The position numbers and the translations under genes were made by a program. The notes beneath the pieces were generated by a model. The model saw only the letters and a list, made by a program, of their open reading frames with translations. It ran no database searches and was not told the origin of the DNA. Below are positions 20,355-29,052 of a stretch of DNA of 41,218 nucleotides, in pieces. The stretch lies in the NCBI GenBank assembly GCA_019113005.1, contig DXIE01000058.1, forward strand, positions 1-41,218, in the 5' to 3' direction. Numbering within the stretch: position 1 is the stretch's first letter; every line of letters starts with the position of its first letter. The stretch is from Candidatus Butyricicoccus avistercoris. GTDB taxonomy: Bacteria > Bacillota > Clostridia > Oscillospirales > Butyricicoccaceae.

Positions 20355-20361
20355 ATAAGTT

Positions 20362-21501
20362 TTAAGAGTCTGAATTTGCAGCCTCAGCAAAAGCTTCCTT
20401 AGCTTTTTCTTTATTTTGTTCATGCTTACTATTAGTAGATGCAAACAGATGAGAACCATCAGGCATAGCAACATAGAAATAATAATCATGTTCATCAGGG
20501 TGAGTTGCAGCATAAAGAGCATTATAACCAGGGTTACAAATAGGTGTAGGTGGTAAACCTTTATGCAAATAAGTGTTATAAGGTGTATCGGTTTCCAAAT
20601 CTTTTTTGGTAAGCTCGCCACTTGTTCTTCCAAGACCATAGAGCAAAGATGCATCTATTTCAAGATAAGGGAACTTTGAGCTATTTAGACGATTATGAAT
20701 AACACCAGAAATCATTGAAAATTCTTCTGCAACTTTTGCCTCACGTTCAATAAGAGAAGCTATTATAACTGCCTCTTCTATACTAATGCCCAGTTCTTCA
20801 GCACCATTTATAATGTTTTCATCAAAGCGATTATCAAAGTTATTAAGCATTTTATTTATGACATCTTTGACAGCATCGCCATCTTTATAAAAAGTATAGG
20901 TATCTGGGAATAGATAACCCTCAAGCCAATTTTGAGATGGTGGCAACTTATCCTCTAAAAATTCGTGTTTAAAAGGATAATTATTTAATGCCTCGTTTAA
21001 ATCGTCCTCAGAACATACACCTTTTTCTATAAGAGTCTGTTTTATCTGAGCTATTGTATAGCCCTCTGGAATAGTAACAGTTACAGTGTCTTGTGTATCT
21101 GTATTTCTAAGACTTCTAGCTATTTGTGCATAGTCCATAGAAGGTGAAAGCTTGTAAGAGCCAGCTAAAACTTCTCCATCTTTATCAGTTACAAGCAGAA
21201 AAATCTTAAATATAAGACCATAGTTTACAACATCTTTTTTATCAAGCTCACCGCTTAATTTTGATATTTTAGTGTTTTGTGGAACTTCAAGTATAATATC
21301 TTTATCGTCTTTAACAAGTGCAAAAACATCATTTGCAACAAATATAGCAACTAAAGATAAAACAATAGAAATTAATAAAATTGTTATAAGATATACAAAA
21401 GTTGATGCACAACCTTTATTTTGTTTTTTCTGATTATTTTGTTCTTGTGAATCATAATAATCATCATCATAATCATCATATTGCATATTATTTTGATTCA
21501 T
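20362..21501 (-). CDS. mltG: Endolytic murein transglycosylase MltG
   Basis: A 379-residue YceG-like protein that cleaves nascent peptidoglycan strands and sets glycan length. An acidic, Asn/Gln-rich cytosolic N-terminus (1-30, many D, Y, N, Q) is followed by one membrane segment (32-57), then a LysM-like part (about 65-150) and the catalytic domain with Glu252 in ASLIEREAK. The C-terminal GLPPTPICNPG is typical of the family. The ATG at 21501 follows GGAGCG, 9 bases from the CPBP gene that precedes it. Length is normal. Confidence 0.95.
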   Translation of the reverse strand: MNQNNMQYDDYDDDYYDSQEQNNQKKQNKGCASTFVYLITILLISIVLSLVAIFVANDVFALVKDDKDIILEVPQNTKISKLSGELDKKDVVNYGLIFKIFLLVTDKDGEVLAGSYKLSPSMDYAQIARSLRNTDTQDTVTVTIPEGYTIAQIKQTLIEKGVCSEDDLNEALNNYPFKHEFLEDKLPPSQNWLEGYLFPDTYTFYKDGDAVKDVINKMLNNFDNRFDENIINGAEELGISIEEAVIIASLIEREAKVAEEFSMISGVIHNRLNSSKFPYLEIDASLLYGLGRTSGELTKKDLETDTPYNTYLHKGLPPTPICNPGYNALYAATHPDEHDYYFYVAMPDGSHLFASTNSKHEQNKEKAKEAFAEAANSDS

Positions 21502-21510
21502 AAAACGCTC

Positions 21511-22410
21511 CTAAATAACTTTAAATACTGTTTTTGCAAAAAAAGAAATTATAAATATAATTGCACCTAAATTAAGTGTAAGAATACAAACAGCTTGTTT
21601 TGCAGGTCTTGTACATGGTTTAAAATGTGGAACTCTACCAGAAAGAAGTAACTTTTCTGTGCTTACAAGTGCCATATATATAAATAAAAGTAATATGAAC
21701 AAACATACAGGAATAATATACTTCCATATACCAAAGGCACTATATGTATCAGTAATCCAAATCATAAATAAATAGCATAATGTATTTACTGAATGAGTTA
21801 TAACCGAATACCATATAGACTTAAATATATAAGTCAGCCAAGCAAGCACTAATCCCAAAATGAATGCACCTGCAAAGGTATAAAATGATAGATAAAGCAT
21901 AGCAAAAACAAGAGCAGAAAGTATAATAGCTATTTTAGTGCCTGCATATCTTGAAAAAACTGTGAATAGCACTCCACGAAAATATATTTCTTTAGTAAAA
22001 GCAGGAATTATAACAAGACCTATTAAATACAAAATAAAATTTCGCTGAATATCACGACCGTCAATACCCAAAGGATTTACACCAGAAACATCTTGGTTTC
22101 CAAGGTTTAAGAAAAATATATTTAATAGAAATGATATTAAACAGGTTATTATACCTAAATATATTGCAAAACGTATATTTTTAGGTTTAAACTGCTTTGT
22201 AGATGCAGGAATTCTGATTTTATTATTACCTCTTATAAGTGCAATCATAAATATAGTTGGTAAAATAAAAGCCAATATTTCAGAAAATAAAATATTAATT
22301 GCAAATGAACCAGTTTTAAATACATTAGATATTGAATCAGATGCTACAAGTATACAAAAACAGATATATATTGATACTCCAGATAAAAATGCCGATTTAT
22401 GTTTAATCAA
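21511..22410 (-). CDS. CPBP-fold intramembrane protein with altered active site
   Basis: A 299-residue protein with about eight membrane segments and a CPBP (CAAX protease/Abi) domain at about 135-225. Motif 1, usually EExxxR, reads KEIYFR (Glu present, first Glu is Lys); motif 2, usually FxxxH, reads FAMLY (His replaced by Tyr); motif 3 keeps HSVN. Two of the proteolytic residues are thus changed, so it may be a non-catalytic member. Its start overlaps the end of the 5-formyl-THF cyclo-ligase gene by 4 bases (ATGA type), and it is followed closely by mltG, so all are probably one operon. Confidence 0.8.
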   Translation of the reverse strand: MIKHKSAFLSGVSIYICFCILVASDSISNVFKTGSFAINILFSEILAFILPTIFMIALIRGNNKIRIPASTKQFKPKNIRFAIYLGIITCLISFLLNIFFLNLGNQDVSGVNPLGIDGRDIQRNFILYLIGLVIIPAFTKEIYFRGVLFTVFSRYAGTKIAIILSALVFAMLYLSFYTFAGAFILGLVLAWLTYIFKSIWYSVITHSVNTLCYLFMIWITDTYSAFGIWKYIIPVCLFILLLFIYMALVSTEKLLLSGRVPHFKPCTRPAKQAVCILTLNLGAIIFIISFFAKTVFKVI

Positions 22411-22970
22411 ATACTAATCACCTGACTTTCTGTAAATATAAAATCACATGGTATATCATGACTTTCAGCAAAAACATTGGCTAATATTCTATCATCGTAG
22501 CATAATATTGCTTTTTTAGCATTAGTTTTGGCTAGAAAGCGGTCATAATATCCACCGCCATAACCTAGTCTGTGACCATTTTTATCAGCAGCAAGGCAAG
22601 GTATAATACATAAATCTATGGCATTTTCCCTAGTTTGCTCACAATTTAAATTAGGCTCTAATATGCCATAATTTCCGATTTCCAAATCATCTAAAGATAA
22701 TATCTTATTAGCAGTCATTATACCATTACCAATGGTTTTAGGCACACATACAGTTTTATTGTTTTGTAGTGCATATTTTATTATATTTATAGTGCTTATT
22801 TCGCTATAAAATGAGCAATAGCAAAAAATAGATTTAGCATTTTTAAAAATAGAACTTTTTATAATATTTTCTGCAATTTTCTCATCATTAGCTTTTCTTA
22901 TATAAACAGAAAGAGCATTTCTCTGCTCTTTCATTTTTTTGCGTAATAATTTTTTATTCTGCTGGCACAT
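22407..22970 (-). CDS. 5-formyltetrahydrofolate cyclo-ligase
   Basis: A 187-residue enzyme that uses ATP to turn 5-formyl-THF into 5,10-methenyl-THF in the cytosol. N-terminal KKLLRKKMKEQRNALS and the signature RLGYGGGYYDRF (134-145) are diagnostic. I start at the ATG at 22970, which overlaps the end of the DJ-1 gene by 17 bases; a longer reading up to 23006 adds residues that do not fit the family. No strong ribosome binding site precedes this start, so translation may be coupled to the upstream gene. Confidence 0.92.
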   Translation of the reverse strand: MCQQNKKLLRKKMKEQRNALSVYIRKANDEKIAENIIKSSIFKNAKSIFCYCSFYSEISTINIIKYALQNNKTVCVPKTIGNGIMTANKILSLDDLEIGNYGILEPNLNCEQTRENAIDLCIIPCLAADKNGHRLGYGGGYYDRFLAKTNAKKAILCYDDRILANVFAESHDIPCDFIFTESQVISI

Positions 22971-23505
22971 AACAAATAGAATCAGCAACCTGTTTAGCCG
23001 CTGCACCTCCCATTATAGCTGTGCATAAAGCTAAAGCAAAATCCATAGCACCGCCTAAAGCACGACCAGTGATGATTTTACCCTCAACGCAGCAATTTTG
23101 ATGAACAACAGTAGCTAATGTCATACCATCTTCCATACCTGGGTAGCAGATTGCCTTTTTATGTTTTAATAAATCCATAGAGCCTAAAACAACTGATGGT
23201 GCAGAACAAATAGCACCAATATAACGGTCATTATCAGCACAATATCTCACTAATTTATGCACAAATTCAGATTCATTTAAATTTATAGCTCCTGGCATAC
23301 CTCCTGGTAAAACTACCATTTCAGCCTCTTCAAAGCAAACATCTTCTGGTAAAATATCAGCAATTATAGGTACATTATGAGAGCTAGTAACAGTTTTACC
23401 AGTAATACCAACAGTTTTTACATCAGCACCTGCACGACGAAGTAAATCAACAGGAGTTAATGCCTCTACTTCTTCAAATCCATCAGCTAGAAGAACATAT
23501 ACCAT
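22954..23505 (-). CDS. DJ-1/PfpI family protein
   Basis: A 183-residue class I glutamine amidotransferase-like protein of the YajL/ThiJ group. The nucleophile elbow GAICSAPS has Cys100, and FEEVEA (10-15) supplies the conserved Glu. Members act as redox-related chaperones, glyoxalase-like or deglycase-like enzymes; which of these holds cannot be read from sequence. The ATG at 23505 follows GGAGAGG. It overlaps the next gene by 17 bases. Confidence 0.92.
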   Translation of the reverse strand: MVYVLLADGFEEVEALTPVDLLRRAGADVKTVGITGKTVTSSHNVPIIADILPEDVCFEEAEMVVLPGGMPGAINLNESEFVHKLVRYCADNDRYIGAICSAPSVVLGSMDLLKHKKAICYPGMEDGMTLATVVHQNCCVEGKIITGRALGGAMDFALALCTAIMGGAAAKQVADSICYVPAE

Positions 23506-23520
23506 AATAAAACCTCTCCT

Positions 23521-24366
23521 TTAATTGAGCATTAAATTTATATAACCAGTGCTTGTATTATCATTTTTGCGAATACAGCCTAAAGCATACGCATTATCAA
23601 ATTGCAAGCCTGATAATTTACAATTTGGAATTTTAAAATATCTTTGCATATTAGCTATACAAATATTTTTATACTCTGGTTTAAATACAAATTCCTGAGC
23701 ATAAAAGCTATTTTTATCTAACCAGATAAAAGCATAACCTATAAACTCATTTTGCAAATTGTACATACAAATAGCTTGTCCACCGCAGTTATTAAACAAA
23801 TCAATCTGTCTTTGCCATTCGAGTTTATCACGAATTACATGATATTTATTGCCCGCTACTAAATTATATAAGCTCTGCATATTATCTATATCCCCAGCTT
23901 TAGTTATAGATATTTCATCTTCACACTCTATATAATTATTTAATTTCATTTCTGATATATTAAACATTGGTTTATAATCAAACTTTGCATAAAAATCAAA
24001 TAACCATTTTTCTTGAGGTATTAATATAGATGCAGATACATTATTTTTCTTATCAATCTCAAAGCTATAATTTAAAAGTTTATCCATGAGATGTTGCCTG
24101 CGATAATCTTTATGTGTGCAAGCACCATAAATATAAGTTACATTCTCTATTTTGCCATTACTCTGCATTTCGTATGGAAGCATTTGAGCCATTGAACATA
24201 AAATATCATCTTTAAACAGTAATAAATTATATTCTGGTTTATATAATTTATTGAAAAAATACTCATTAAATCCGCTTTCATCTGGAAAACACATATTCCA
24301 AAGATTTATAACAGCTTTTGTATCCGTATCATTTGCAAAACGTATATTTATTTTATTCTGGCACAA
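23521..24366 (-). CDS. GNAT-family N-acetyltransferase
   Basis: A 281-residue protein with an N-terminal GNAT domain (about 7-130). The acetyl-CoA motif appears as YGACTHKDYRRQHLMDKLL (80-98), with RRQH in place of the usual RGxG. A second, less typical half (about 140-281) has no clear assignment. The reading frame opens with TTG at 24366 inside the end of the upstream gene (19-base overlap), suggesting translational coupling; an internal start is possible. The substrate is unknown. Confidence 0.78.
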   Translation of the reverse strand: MCQNKINIRFANDTDTKAVINLWNMCFPDESGFNEYFFNKLYKPEYNLLLFKDDILCSMAQMLPYEMQSNGKIENVTYIYGACTHKDYRRQHLMDKLLNYSFEIDKKNNVSASILIPQEKWLFDFYAKFDYKPMFNISEMKLNNYIECEDEISITKAGDIDNMQSLYNLVAGNKYHVIRDKLEWQRQIDLFNNCGGQAICMYNLQNEFIGYAFIWLDKNSFYAQEFVFKPEYKNICIANMQRYFKIPNCKLSGLQFDNAYALGCIRKNDNTSTGYINLMLN

Positions 24367-25247
24367 TATTTAACACCCATCATTTCTGGATAATAAGATT
24401 TTTTAGCTTTTCTAAGACCTTCAAGCCCCAAATCTTCTTCTCTATTTACATATTTAACATGTGTGCAATTTTTCTTTACAAATTGCTGATTTATCATTTG
24501 ATATGCTCCAGCAATATTGCTGTCAGCCTTTTCTATTTGTACTACAAACATATCATCTGTTGCCTGTGAGCCGAAAGTAAATGCTATAACTTCTCCGTCA
24601 AGTCTTAAAATACCACCTTTAAGGTTTAAAGCCTCAAAATGATTAAGACCAGCACCGATTGCACAGGTTTCACCCCAGAAAGAGTTATCTCTCATACAAC
24701 CATTTTGTTCACACCATTTAATATGGAAATTAAAAGCATCATGTGTATTTATAGGACTTATATCTTCATAACTCCAACGACCTTCATAATTTGCTAGAAA
24801 TCTATTTACAAGATTACGTTTACTTTGAAGTTTTTTACCTGAAAGAGTTTGAAGTTTTTCACTTAAATAAATATAATCCCAACCACTTTCATCAGTATTA
24901 TATTCATATCTATCTGGAAACAAAGCTTCTATTTGTGGTTTCATATCTTCAGCAATCGAGCACATTGCAAACTCTATATTGTTATCTTTTGCATCTTGCT
25001 CTAGCATTTTTATAGCATCAGCTAAATCACCATTGCCAACAGGTGCAAGATACATTGTTTTTTTGTCATCTGTTGTCTTCATTTTTACAAGTAAAAATTC
25101 TTTATAAAAACAAATCTTTGTTTCATAATGACCACGCCATATAAATAAATCTGTAAAGCAGTGTTCACATAAATGATAATTAACAGATTTTGTACAAGAT
25201 TCAACACGCTGTTTATCTTCCAGTGTTATATCTCTAAATTCTAACAT
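24348..25247 (-). CDS. DUF2156 phosphatidylglycerol-lysyltransferase-like protein
   Basis: A 299-residue DUF2156 protein, a double GNAT fold related to the C-terminal domain of MprF/LysX lysyl-phosphatidylglycerol synthases but without their membrane part. Typical stretches are YHLCEHCFTDLFIWR (24-38), KLQSKRNLVNRFLANY (140-155) and AFTFGSQATDDMFVVQIEKA (about 225-244). These soluble members may transfer aminoacyl groups from tRNA or act as acetyltransferases; function unproven. It overlaps the GNAT gene downstream, and the pair is likely a small operon with thyX upstream. Confidence 0.85.
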   Translation of the reverse strand: MLEFRDITLEDKQRVESCTKSVNYHLCEHCFTDLFIWRGHYETKICFYKEFLLVKMKTTDDKKTMYLAPVGNGDLADAIKMLEQDAKDNNIEFAMCSIAEDMKPQIEALFPDRYEYNTDESGWDYIYLSEKLQTLSGKKLQSKRNLVNRFLANYEGRWSYEDISPINTHDAFNFHIKWCEQNGCMRDNSFWGETCAIGAGLNHFEALNLKGGILRLDGEVIAFTFGSQATDDMFVVQIEKADSNIAGAYQMINQQFVKKNCTHVKYVNREEDLGLEGLRKAKKSYYPEMMGVKYCARIK

Positions 25248-25285
25248 AAATTCGCTCTTTTCTATTTGTCCGATAAAATAATAAA

Positions 25286-26068
25286 TTATTTTTTATTAGC
25301 TAGTTTTTCACGCATTGACTTATAATATTCACGAACCTGACAAGCCTTACCACAGGTCATATTGCCTTCTGTGCAAGCACCATCTACACATGATGGGCCA
25401 GATTTAGAAAATAAAGTTGGTGCAACTTCATAAACCAAAGCATACATTTTTTCAGCAAGCTCACGAATTTCCCACTGAGCACGATTACAACAACGCAGTC
25501 TAAAGAAATTTTGTAAAGACCTTGCATTTACAGTCATCATAATTCTTGTCGCACAAGCATTAGGAAGAACATATCTAGCATCTTCAATAGCTTTCTTTTC
25601 AGCCTTACTTTTAGCTTTTTTCTCATCAAGACCTTCAGCTAAAAATGCATCAAAATGCTTTTTATAAAGAATAGCTGTAAGTTCTTCATATGTACGCTGG
25701 TCATCTTCCATTGCTTTAACAAATTTTTCTTTAGCCTCCGAAATACATTCTATTTCTGGTGGTATTATATATTCAAATCCACGCTCTTTTACATATCTCT
25801 GAGACTGCACACTAAAAGATGCAATTCTATGACGTGTAATTTGAGCTAACAGTGAACGTGAAACGCCTTCGATGGCAAAAGAAAAGCTAACATGTTCGAT
25901 AGGGCTTTCGTGACCTATCTCAGTTAACATACCTAAAAAAGACTCAACTTTTTCATCTGTAAGACCCTCAAAAATACCATCAACATCAGTAGAAGAATAA
26001 CAGTTTTTTGCAGCACCTGCGATTAAACGTTCAGGGTCAGGTGTATGTGCAATTAAACGAACCTTCAT
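25286..26068 (-). CDS. thyX: FAD-dependent thymidylate synthase ThyX
   Basis: A 260-residue flavin-dependent thymidylate synthase making dTMP from dUMP with methylene-THF and NADPH. The ThyX motif [14 protein letters not shown] is at 79-92. ESPIEHVSF (54-62) and the C-terminal [12 protein letters not shown] stretch (about 190-201) also fit the family. C-terminal Cys-rich tail ([18 protein letters not shown]) is an addition often seen in Clostridia. The ATG at 26068 is 4 bases after the TagA-type gene. Confidence 0.96.
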   Translation of the reverse strand: MKVRLIAHTPDPERLIAGAAKNCYSSTDVDGIFEGLTDEKVESFLGMLTEIGHESPIEHVSFSFAIEGVSRSLLAQITRHRIASFSVQSQRYVKERGFEYIIPPEIECISEAKEKFVKAMEDDQRTYEELTAILYKKHFDAFLAEGLDEKKAKSKAEKKAIEDARYVLPNACATRIMMTVNARSLQNFFRLRCCNRAQWEIRELAEKMYALVYEVAPTLFSKSGPSCVDGACTEGNMTCGKACQVREYYKSMREKLANKK

Positions 26069-26072
26069 TTAT

Positions 26073-26801
26073 TTACCTCCCAAATAATTTCTTTCTAATT
26101 ACAAGCAGCATAAAAAGTGGTAATTTCATCATTCTGCCTATTCTCTTAGGCTCTTTACAAAGTCTATAAAACCATTCCATACCTAGTTTAATAAAAATAT
26201 CTGGTGCACGTTGTACTGTACCAGCAAATACATCTAAAGAACCACCAAGACCACAACAAAGAGTTACATTCAAATTATCTTGATATTGTGACATGAATTT
26301 TTCTTGTTTAGGAGCACCAAGACAAACAAACATAACATCAGCACCACCAACAGCATTTACCGTCTCAACTGCCTCCATGTCATCTTTGAAATATCCATCT
26401 TTAGTGCCTGCTATAACAAGACCTGAATATTTCTTTTTTAGATTTTCAGCTGCCTTATCAGCAACCCCTGGTTTAGCACCTAGTAAAAATAGACGCATAT
26501 TTTCTTTAGACATACGGTGCATTAAAAGAGATGCAAAATCAATACCTGGGACACGTCCTTTAAGTTTTTCACCTAATATTTTAGCTGCGTAGATAATGCC
26601 TATACCATCAGGTAAAACAAGAGAGGCGTTGTTTACAAGTGTGCAAAACTCATCGTTTTCCATTGCTTGATAAACGATTTCAGGGTTTGGAGTGACAACA
26701 TAACCCTTTTTGCCGTCTTTAATTTGCTTTATAGCCATATCAACAGCTTCTGTTAGATTAACAGCGTCAAAACCAACGCCCATAATATTAGCTCTATTCA
26801 A
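26073..26801 (-). CDS. WecG/TagA/CpsF-family glycosyltransferase
   Basis: A 242-residue glycosyltransferase of the GT26 family, whose TagA members add N-acetylmannosamine to lipid-linked GlcNAc in wall teichoic acid linkage units. Diagnostic stretches: LPDGIGIIYAAKILG (about 63-77), VPGIDFASLL and LGAPKQEKFM (about 160-169). The frame starts at TTG 26801 with a poor GGGGT upstream; an alternative ATG lies at 26783. The real acceptor (teichoic acid or other polymer) is not determined here. Confidence 0.88.
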   Translation of the reverse strand: MNRANIMGVGFDAVNLTEAVDMAIKQIKDGKKGYVVTPNPEIVYQAMENDEFCTLVNNASLVLPDGIGIIYAAKILGEKLKGRVPGIDFASLLMHRMSKENMRLFLLGAKPGVADKAAENLKKKYSGLVIAGTKDGYFKDDMEAVETVNAVGGADVMFVCLGAPKQEKFMSQYQDNLNVTLCCGLGGSLDVFAGTVQRAPDIFIKLGMEWFYRLCKEPKRIGRMMKLPLFMLLVIRKKLFGR

Positions 26802-26968
26802 AACTTAATTTACCCCACTTCATAATAAGATTTACAATCTATTATATTTTACCACGCAATAACGGCTCGTGCAATAGAGTGAATATTATTTAATAAAATA
26901 GCTAAAAGATGCAAGAATGATACAATATTGTTTTATAATATAAAAAAATAGAAAGGCAGAGGAATTTT

Positions 26969-27724
26969 ATGCTAAAAAAAGATATATTAAAAGTGATTAT
27001 TTGTGTTATAATTGGTTTTATAGGTTTAGCAATAGGTGGTATTATGTATAAATTTATTGAAATACCGCTGTTAGAAGGTGTAATTACATATATAGTTCCG
27101 TTTTTATTGGTATTACTACTTACAAAAAAATTTAGGGCAGAAAAATATTTTAATTTTACTGGCAATTTTTCAAAGTTATTTAGCTATGGCTGGTATGTAA
27201 TACTTGCAGGTTGTATTTTTGGAGGACTTAATTTTTTAAGTTTACAAGATAAAGTTTCAACTTCTACAGATGTTTTTATAGGTTTTGTTATAAGTTGTAT
27301 ATGCACTGCAACTTTTGAAGAGCTTTTATGTCGAGGTTTAATACAAGGTATAACTTGTGACATTGGAAAAAGATATAATCATTCTACTATTAGATATATA
27401 GTTTATGCATCAATGGTTTTTGCACTTATGCATTTTTTAAATCTTATTGATAAACCATATTTAATCATAGGCACAATAACACAGGTTATTTATGCATTTA
27501 GCTTAGGTATGCTTTTTGGAGTTATCTATTACAAAACAAAAAATCTTACAATATCAATAGTATTACATGCGATTTTTAATATATTAGGAAGCTATATAGT
27601 GTTATTTATGGAGCAGGAAAATGTACCTCAAACAGATATCCCTTTCATCTCAGTAGTAATACAGCTTGTTATAATGCTTCCTTGTATTTTAGTTGCATAT
27701 AGAATTTATAAAAAAGAAAGTTAA
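26969..27724 (+). CDS. CPBP-family intramembrane metalloprotease
   Basis: A 251-residue membrane protein with about seven hydrophobic segments and an intact CPBP active site: FEELLCRGL (motif EExxxR), FALMH (motif FxxxH) and HAIFN (motif HxxxN). Members include CAAX-prenyl-type proteases and bacteriocin-immunity or self-protection proteins. The ATG at 26969 follows AGAGG; TATAAT at 26934-26939 is a possible -10. It stands alone on the plus strand between two minus-strand blocks. Contrast with the altered CPBP protein at 21511-22410. Confidence 0.9.
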   Translation: MLKKDILKVIICVIIGFIGLAIGGIMYKFIEIPLLEGVITYIVPFLLVLLLTKKFRAEKYFNFTGNFSKLFSYGWYVILAGCIFGGLNFLSLQDKVSTSTDVFIGFVISCICTATFEELLCRGLIQGITCDIGKRYNHSTIRYIVYASMVFALMHFLNLIDKPYLIIGTITQVIYAFSLGMLFGVIYYKTKNLTISIVLHAIFNILGSYIVLFMEQENVPQTDIPFISVVIQLVIMLPCILVAYRIYKKES

Positions 27725-27730
27725 CTAAAA

Positions 27731-27780
27731 AGGGCTATTACCTATCTAAATTTTTTGATAGATAATAGCTCCTTATTTTT
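27731..27780. terminator. Hairpin terminator between the CPBP protease and the opp operon
   Basis: Stem of about 14 pairs with one mismatch: GGGCTATTACCTATC (27732-27746) with GATAGATAATAGCTCC (27757-27772), followed on the plus strand by a T run. It lies between convergent genes and could serve both. Confidence 0.75.
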
Positions 27781-28070
27781 TAAATATAAAATAAAATATA
27801 ATCTATTATTGCTGCAAAAAGCAAAATAATTAGTATAATTATAGCAAAATGCGATTTAGATAATTTAAATTTATCTTCTGGATTTTTGCCTTTAATCATA
27901 ATCATTCCTGCAAGCATAAACATTAAAATAGCTAAAACAAATACAAGTCCATTTTTAGCCACTTCTAATGCAGATTTTATATCAAAACCACTTATTATTA
28001 GACCTATAATAAACAAAACAAGGAATATACAAGCAGCTGATATTATACCTATTTTAAATGCTTTTTTCAT
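27780..28070 (-). CDS. Small three-segment membrane protein
   Basis: A 96-residue hydrophobic protein with three membrane segments (about 7-27, 42-60, 73-95) and a short basic loop KGKNPEDKFKLSKSH between the second and third. Not recognised. Its ATG overlaps the oppF stop (ATGA), so it is the last gene of the opp operon and probably co-translated; a role beside the transporter is possible but there is no direct evidence. Confidence 0.7.
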   Translation of the reverse strand: MKKAFKIGIISAACIFLVLFIIGLIISGFDIKSALEVAKNGLVFVLAILMFMLAGMIMIKGKNPEDKFKLSKSHFAIIILIILLFAAIIDYILFYI

Positions 28071-29050
28071 TGATTATCACCAGTTAAGCGATGACATGCA
28101 ACAAAATGATTATTTCCTATATCTTTGAGCTGTGGCATTTGTTTTTCACAATTTTCCGTAGCATATTGACATCTTGAGGCAAATTTACAGCCCGCTTTTG
28201 TGTTTATAGGACTTGGCACTTCGCCTTGTAAACGGATTTTAGTTTTATCATTTTGTGCTTCAATTTTAGGGTCTGGAATAGGTATTGCAGATAAAAGTGC
28301 TTTAGTATATGGGTGTTTAGGATTTTTGTAAAGCTCCTCAGATGTTGTAAGTTCTACAAGAGTACCTAAATACAAAACAGCTACTCTATCTGAAATATGT
28401 TTAACCATAGACAAATCATGTGCTACAAAAAGATAAGTTAGACCCATTTTTTTCTGTAAATCTATAAGTAAATTTACAATCTGAGCTTGAATAGACACAT
28501 CAAGTGCAGAAATAGGTTCATCAAGCACCATAAATTCAGGCTGAACTGCAAGTGCACGAGCAATACCTATACGTTGACGCTGACCGCCAGAAAATTCATG
28601 CACAAAACGGTTAGCATGTTCTTTATTAAGACCAACAAGCTCAAGGTATTTATAAATCATTTCTTGACGTTCTTTTTTATTTTTAGCAAGCTTGTGAATG
28701 TCTATGCCCTCACCTATTATATCAGCGACAGTCATTCTAGGATTTAATGAGCTGTATGGGTCTTGGAAAACCATTTGCACATCTTTCTTAAATGCAAATT
28801 TTTCTTTTCCTGTCATAGCGTGAACATCTTTGCCTTTAAAAAGCACTTTTCCGTCGGTTTTATCATATAAACCGATAGTTGTTCGTCCACATGTGGTTTT
28901 GCCACAACCAGACTCACCCACCATACCAAGTGTCTCGCCCTTATATATTTCAAATGAAACATCATCAACCGCTTTTAAAACCGCATCACGTCCAACGTTA
29001 AAGTATTTTTTTAAATGCTCAATCGAAAAAAGAACCTCTTTAATTTCCAT
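28067..29050 (-). CDS. oppF: Oligopeptide ABC transporter ATP-binding protein OppF
   Basis: A 327-residue ABC ATPase. Walker A GESGCGKTT (about 44-52), signature SGGQRQRIGIARAL (about 160-173), Walker B MVLDEP, and the C-terminal oligopeptide/dipeptide extension with four cysteines (CKFASRCQYATENC...CH) that in relatives can bind an iron-sulfur cluster. It pairs with OppD as the heterodimer driving peptide import. The ATG follows GGAGGG and is 2 bases from the oppD stop. Confidence 0.95.
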   Translation of the reverse strand: MEIKEVLFSIEHLKKYFNVGRDAVLKAVDDVSFEIYKGETLGMVGESGCGKTTCGRTTIGLYDKTDGKVLFKGKDVHAMTGKEKFAFKKDVQMVFQDPYSSLNPRMTVADIIGEGIDIHKLAKNKKERQEMIYKYLELVGLNKEHANRFVHEFSGGQRQRIGIARALAVQPEFMVLDEPISALDVSIQAQIVNLLIDLQKKMGLTYLFVAHDLSMVKHISDRVAVLYLGTLVELTTSEELYKNPKHPYTKALLSAIPIPDPKIEAQNDKTKIRLQGEVPSPINTKAGCKFASRCQYATENCEKQMPQLKDIGNNHFVACHRLTGDNQ

Positions 29051-29052
29051 TT

